Below are positions 30,744-33,695 of a stretch of DNA of 33,695 bases, one piece after another. The translations under genes and the position numbers were made by a program. Each line of letters begins with the position of its first letter. Within the stretch, counting starts at the first letter, position 1. The stretch comes from Candidatus Heimdallarchaeota archaeon (lineage in GTDB: Archaea > Asgardarchaeota > Heimdallarchaeia > JABLTI01): the NCBI GenBank assembly GCA_023128635.1, contig JAGMDP010000011.1, forward strand, positions 1-33,695. The letters run 5' to 3'. The notes beneath the pieces are model-generated. The model saw nothing but the letters and a program-made list of their open reading frames with translations, ran no database searches and was not told the DNA's origin.

Positions 30744-31595
30744 ATGAAAGTCGAAAACCATAAGGTATACAATGCAAAAGCAAAGATTAACGTTGATCCT
30801 ACTCATATGCTTGGCCGAGTTTACAAAGTTACTGAAGATTATATCAAACATGCTCTTGAACTACGACCGGAAATAGAATCGAAATACATTCAAGCTTTAA
30901 TGAAGCGATTAGCTGATGATGTGGGAGATATTGAAATTAATTTGCCTTTTTTGGATGTTGAAAAAGCTAGTAAAGAATTAACTGTTCTGAATAATTATCA
31001 AGAACTGAGAAAGCTAATTACTCTTTTTGTTACTAAATACTGGGATTTACCGGAGAATACTCAAATCAAAGATGGTAAAGTTGATATTTACAATTTAGGC
31101 TACACTAAGTCCTATATACGCTTATCCTACAATCGTGTCAAATCATTTGTTGATGTTTTGGGTGATGAGAAAGGCATAGAGCTTTACAAAGCAATTTTGT
31201 ATAAAATTGTAGATGACGAAGTGAAAAATGCTGACTACAAGAGAAAAACACAGAGAGAATCAGGTGAAAAAGCCATCAAAGGATGGACTGAAACAGGATT
31301 GGGTAATCTTACAGCTTGCTTTTTTGATGATTACAAGGTGCTCTTCAGATTTGATAAATGCGTGATCCATGAAGCATTAAAAGACTACAAAGACCCAAAT
31401 CATGCATATATTGCATCATGCTATAGGGGAGATGTACAAGGCGGCCATACTGGAAAATTCTGGATGATGAGACGGACACAAACTTTGCATCATGCACCAT
31501 TCTGCGATGAAATGTACTGGTACGAAGATGAACACCCTAATGCTGAACAACCCTCATTAGAATTTACTCAAAACCTTGGAAAGAAGAAATCTTGA
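30744..31595 (+). CDS. ATC-hydrolase-like protein B4 (subfamily B, opposite strand)
   Basis: 283 aa. The N-terminus is MKVENHKVYNAKAKINVDP, very close to B1; the middle has VDVLGDEKGIELYKAILYKI. The core is FRFDKCVIHEAL, IASCYRGDVQ, MRRTQTLHHAPFCDEMYW and EHPNAEQPSLEFTQNLG, all positions intact, including the Trp that is a stop codon in B1. It lies downstream of the regulator on the plus strand, so the array has members on both sides of the divergent promoter. No clear Shine-Dalgarno; a TTTAGAATAT sequence ends just before the ATG, so a leaderless or very short-leader mRNA is possible. Substrate unknown. Confidence 0.78.
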   Translation: MKVENHKVYNAKAKINVDPTHMLGRVYKVTEDYIKHALELRPEIESKYIQALMKRLADDVGDIEINLPFLDVEKASKELTVLNNYQELRKLITLFVTKYWDLPENTQIKDGKVDIYNLGYTKSYIRLSYNRVKSFVDVLGDEKGIELYKAILYKIVDDEVKNADYKRKTQRESGEKAIKGWTETGLGNLTACFFDDYKVLFRFDKCVIHEALKDYKDPNHAYIASCYRGDVQGGHTGKFWMMRRTQTLHHAPFCDEMYWYEDEHPNAEQPSLEFTQNLGKKKS

Positions 31596-31603
31596 AGTTC
31601 ACT

Positions 31604-31632
31604 TCAACTTTAATTTTCTTTCTTCTTTTTTT
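31604..31632 (+). terminator. T-rich tract after the ninth paralog
   Basis: A pyrimidine tract with TTTAATTTTC, TTTCTTC and a run of T's ending near 31632 begins about ten bases after the stop. Archaeal RNA polymerase terminates on such T-rich stretches without a hairpin. Confidence 0.35.
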
Positions 31633-31652
31633 ATGCAGAATAATTTTAACTG

Positions 31653-31668
31653 AATAAGCTATCTTATT
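31653..31668. promoter_or_regulatory. Small palindrome before the methyltransferase start
   Basis: AATAAG-CTAT-CTTATT is a perfect 6-bp inverted repeat ending six bases before the ATG at 31675. It may be an operator or a 5' hairpin; AT-richness leaves chance open. Confidence 0.25.
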
Positions 31669-31674
31669 ACAACT

Positions 31675-32373
31675 ATGAAAACTTATGTTGCTTTACCCTG
31701 TAAGAAAAAACGGAAATTGCCTGCGAAATTTCGAAATGATGATAATCGCTTCTCGGAGAATTATGTTGAATACATTCTTAAGAATTATACAAAGAAAGGA
31801 GACATAGTTCTTGATATCTTTGCTGGTTTAGGTACAACTCTTTTTGTAGCAGAGGAAATGGATCGAGTTCCTTATGGGATTGAATATGTGAAAGAACGTT
31901 ATGAATACATTAAGGAGAATCTAAAAAATAAAGCCAACATAATTCATGGAGATTCTTTGAAACTACTTGAGTATGATCTCCCAAAGTGTGATTTTTGTTT
32001 TGGTTCGCCACCTTTCATGGGAAAAAATAGTACCGTAAATCCGTTTACAGCTTATACAGAGAAAGGCAATTATGAACAATATATACAAGATTTTCAGAAA
32101 ATCTACTCTCAATTAAAAGAAGTAATGAAACCTGATGCTATCATTGCTGTTGACACTGCGAATTTAAAGAATGAAAAAGTAGAAGTAACAACTCTTGCTT
32201 GGGATGTGGGAAAATCGATTTCCAAAGTCTTACATTTCAATGGAGAAATTATTATTATATGGGAATCGCGAGAAAGTAAGACAGTCGATGGCCGATCAGA
32301 GCCATGGAGGGTAGAAGGCACGTTCGGTTATGGGTATGATCACAGCTATTGCTTGCTATTTCAGAATAAATGA
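31675..32373 (+). CDS. SAM-dependent methyltransferase, DNA N4/N6 type with SPPF motif
   Basis: 232 aa. FRNDDNRFSENYVEYIL leads into motif I, DIFAGLGTT (47-55), with the acidic ribose-binding GIE at 68-70, then HGDSLKLL (91-98) and motif IV, SPPF (111-114), followed by FMGKNSTVNP. This is the N6_N4-Mtase (DPPY/SPPF) type that methylates exocyclic amino groups of adenine or cytosine in DNA; some relatives act on RNA. Classical beta-class enzymes have SPPW/DPPY first and FxGxGTT near the C-terminus, so the order here is swapped. It is too short to carry a target-recognition domain of the usual size. No restriction nuclease is seen next to it, so a solitary methylase is likely. It follows the array by 80 bp. 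Confidence 0.75.
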   Translation: MKTYVALPCKKKRKLPAKFRNDDNRFSENYVEYILKNYTKKGDIVLDIFAGLGTTLFVAEEMDRVPYGIEYVKERYEYIKENLKNKANIIHGDSLKLLEYDLPKCDFCFGSPPFMGKNSTVNPFTAYTEKGNYEQYIQDFQKIYSQLKEVMKPDAIIAVDTANLKNEKVEVTTLAWDVGKSISKVLHFNGEIIIIWESRESKTVDGRSEPWRVEGTFGYGYDHSYCLLFQNK

Positions 32374-32390
32374 ATTCTGGAGATATATAG

Positions 32391-33197
32391 TTGAAGAAAA
32401 AATCTGGCACTTATACTGTGGAAAAAATTCCAAAATTACGGAAGATTTTGATTGAGAATGTTGAACGAGGAATTTATTATACTCAAATGGATGGCTTAGT
32501 TGAAGTTGATGTCACAAAAGCCCTATCCCTTCTCAAAAAACATGAAAATAAGACAGGTGAAAAAATATCCTTCACCGGATGGATAGTTAAATGTGTTTCA
32601 CAAGCTGTTAGTGAAAACAAAAAAGCTCATGCGAAGAAGAAAGGACAGAAGCTGATCATATTTGATGATATTGATATTTCAGTATTGGTTGAGAAAACAG
32701 TCGAAGGAGATAAAATCATGCCTTTGCTTTTTGTCATTCGAAAAACGAACGAAAAAAGCTTCAGAGAAATTCATGATGAAATACGAGCAGCTCAAGTAAT
32801 GAGTGAAGAGGATTATGAAAATCTTGATAGTAATAAGAGTGCAATCCTTTTGAATCAGCTGCCAAAATTCTTGAGAAGAATTTTCTTTTGGAAGAGGTTT
32901 GAAAAGAATCCATTCTTTAGAAAAAAGTATGCCGGAACAATTTTGGTTTCTACTATTGGTACGGCTGGGAAAAAAATATCAGGTTGGGCTATGCATCCTA
33001 CTTCACATTCACCTGTTTTTACAATTGGTAGTATTAAAGAGAAACCTTGTGTGGTAAACAAGAAGATTGTGATTCGAGATATTCTCTTTTTATCGTTAAT
33101 GATTGATCATTCAGTTATAGATGGTGCACCAGCAGTTCGATTTGTATCAAAACTAATTGAAATAATTGAGAATGCTACCGGATTAGATGACTTATAA
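32391..33197 (+). CDS. Stand-alone 2-oxoacid dehydrogenase E2-type acyltransferase domain
   Basis: 268 aa from a TTG start (TGGAGA lies upstream at 32378-32383). The fold is the CAT/E2 catalytic superfamily: an N-terminal VEKIPKLRKILIENVERGIY, a VDVTKALSLLKKHE segment, KISFTGWIVKCVSQAVSENK, DDIDISVLVEK and the active-site motif DHSVIDGAPAVRFV with His240 and Asp244. There is no lipoyl or E1/E3-binding domain, unlike true E2 subunits. Known stand-alone members include chloramphenicol acetyltransferases and uncharacterised archaeal proteins. A segment of about 30 residues rich in Phe, Arg and Lys (LPKFLRRIFFWKRFEKN) interrupts the domain and could contact a membrane. Acyl-CoA-dependent transfer is expected; the acceptor is unknown. 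It starts 17 bp after the methyltransferase stop. Confidence 0.8.
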   Translation: MKKKSGTYTVEKIPKLRKILIENVERGIYYTQMDGLVEVDVTKALSLLKKHENKTGEKISFTGWIVKCVSQAVSENKKAHAKKKGQKLIIFDDIDISVLVEKTVEGDKIMPLLFVIRKTNEKSFREIHDEIRAAQVMSEEDYENLDSNKSAILLNQLPKFLRRIFFWKRFEKNPFFRKKYAGTILVSTIGTAGKKISGWAMHPTSHSPVFTIGSIKEKPCVVNKKIVIRDILFLSLMIDHSVIDGAPAVRFVSKLIEIIENATGLDDL

Positions 33198-33221
33198 AAA
33201 ATACCAAAGCAAGTTGATTCT

Positions 33222-33695
33222 ATGGTTATTGCAGTAAAGGCAACTAAAATAAACGGAGAGATTTACGAAAAAGAATTTGAAAGAGACGTAAAAGAAATCC
33301 AACTAAGTTATATAGAACTCCAATCAATAGACCTTTCCCAGTTTAGCAAGTTTAAGAATTTAAAAGCTCTTCATTTGTCAACCAATCACTTCAGTGAATT
33401 TGATTTACACCCACTTAGAAGATGCAAAAATCTTGAGGAATTATATCTCTGTAATAATAAATTGAAAACTATAGATTTAACTCCACTCAGTAGTTTGGAG
33501 AATCTCGAAGAACTCCATTTAGATTTCAATAAATTAACTCGAGTAGATTTATCCCCGTTAAGAAGCTGTAAGAAACTGATAAGATTGAATCTTGAATACA
33601 ATCAATTAGTATCAACCGATCTCTCACCACTAAAAAGCTGTCGCGAACTCTATTGGTTCTCAATTTCTGGCAATAAAGAAGTACGAAACATAGAC
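33222..33695 (+). CDS. Leucine-rich-repeat protein C (3' partial)
   Basis: The ATG at 33222 opens a frame that runs off the right edge (158 codons visible, no stop). After about 30 residues (MVIAVKATKINGEIYEKEFE ...) come at least four LRRs of roughly 24 residues with the form IDLSPLxxCKNLxxLxLxxN (for example TIDLTPLSSLENLEELHL, RVDLSPLRSCKKLIRLNL, STDLSPLKSCRELYWFSI). The recurrent DL(S/T)PL and CK/CR pair mark a repeat type different from the LP-x-SIG type of LRR proteins A and B. A protein-binding role is expected; whatever follows the repeats lies outside the window. It begins 24 bp after the acyltransferase gene. Confidence 0.82.
   Translation, partial: MVIAVKATKINGEIYEKEFERDVKEIQLSYIELQSIDLSQFSKFKNLKALHLSTNHFSEFDLHPLRRCKNLEELYLCNNKLKTIDLTPLSSLENLEELHLDFNKLTRVDLSPLRSCKKLIRLNLEYNQLVSTDLSPLKSCRELYWFSISGNKEVRNID

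Noticed and set aside
1399..33544. CTCGAG hexamers seem frequent, especially 5.6-8.4 kb
   Set aside because: Most sit in coding sequence where CGA is a favoured Arg codon next to TCT/CTC or GAG, so codon use is the simpler explanation; I could not compute a proper expectation.

Overview
The window (33.7 kb, AT-rich, tightly packed, no gene-free stretch above 300 bases, no rRNA, tRNA, IS or CRISPR array seen) looks archaeal. BRE/TATA-like boxes lie upstream of divergent genes, Shine-Dalgarno sequences of the GGTGA/GGAGG type precede many starts, and TTG starts are common. The large content of leucine-rich-repeat (LRR) and TPR proteins would suit an Asgard-type archaeon, but that placement is an inference and no marker gene here proves it.

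Layout. 0-9.3 kb is mostly metabolic: the end of a surface-anchored calcium-repeat protein, an exonuclease III, a nitrilase-family hydrolase, an agmatinase-like ureohydrolase, a small TPR protein, two small membrane proteins, a dimethylargininase-like enzyme, and a two-gene operon for an FAD-linked 2-hydroxyacid oxidoreductase with its Fe-S (CCG-domain) partner. 8.6-12.5 kb holds a winged-helix regulator divergent from three aldo/keto reductase genes, with two abutting 25-bp palindromes in the shared promoter. 12.5-18.8 kb holds twin 561-aa TPR proteins flanking an alpha/beta hydrolase, an HTH-ferredoxin fusion and a PIG-L-like deacetylase.

The striking part is 18.8-31.6 kb. A long minus-strand operon (29842 down to 18858, 12 genes, mostly 2-20 bp apart) carries eight paralogous proteins whose C-terminal Cys / Cys-Tyr-Gly-Asp / Thr / Cys-Asp / His pattern resembles L-2-amino-thiazoline-4-carboxylate (ATC) hydrolase. 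They are interleaved with two large LRR proteins and two TIGR04076-like proteins. A divergent winged-helix regulator (30024-30683) and a ninth paralog (30744-31595) lie across a promoter full of TGTC/GACA inverted repeats. The paralogs form two subfamilies, and one has an in-frame amber codon at a conserved Trp position followed by a perfectly readable conserved tail. I regard this array as the candidate undescribed system. Its substrate and purpose cannot be read from the sequence.

The right end carries a methyltransferase with motif I before motif IV, a stand-alone E2-type acyltransferase domain, and the 5' part of a further LRR gene of a different repeat type that runs off the window.
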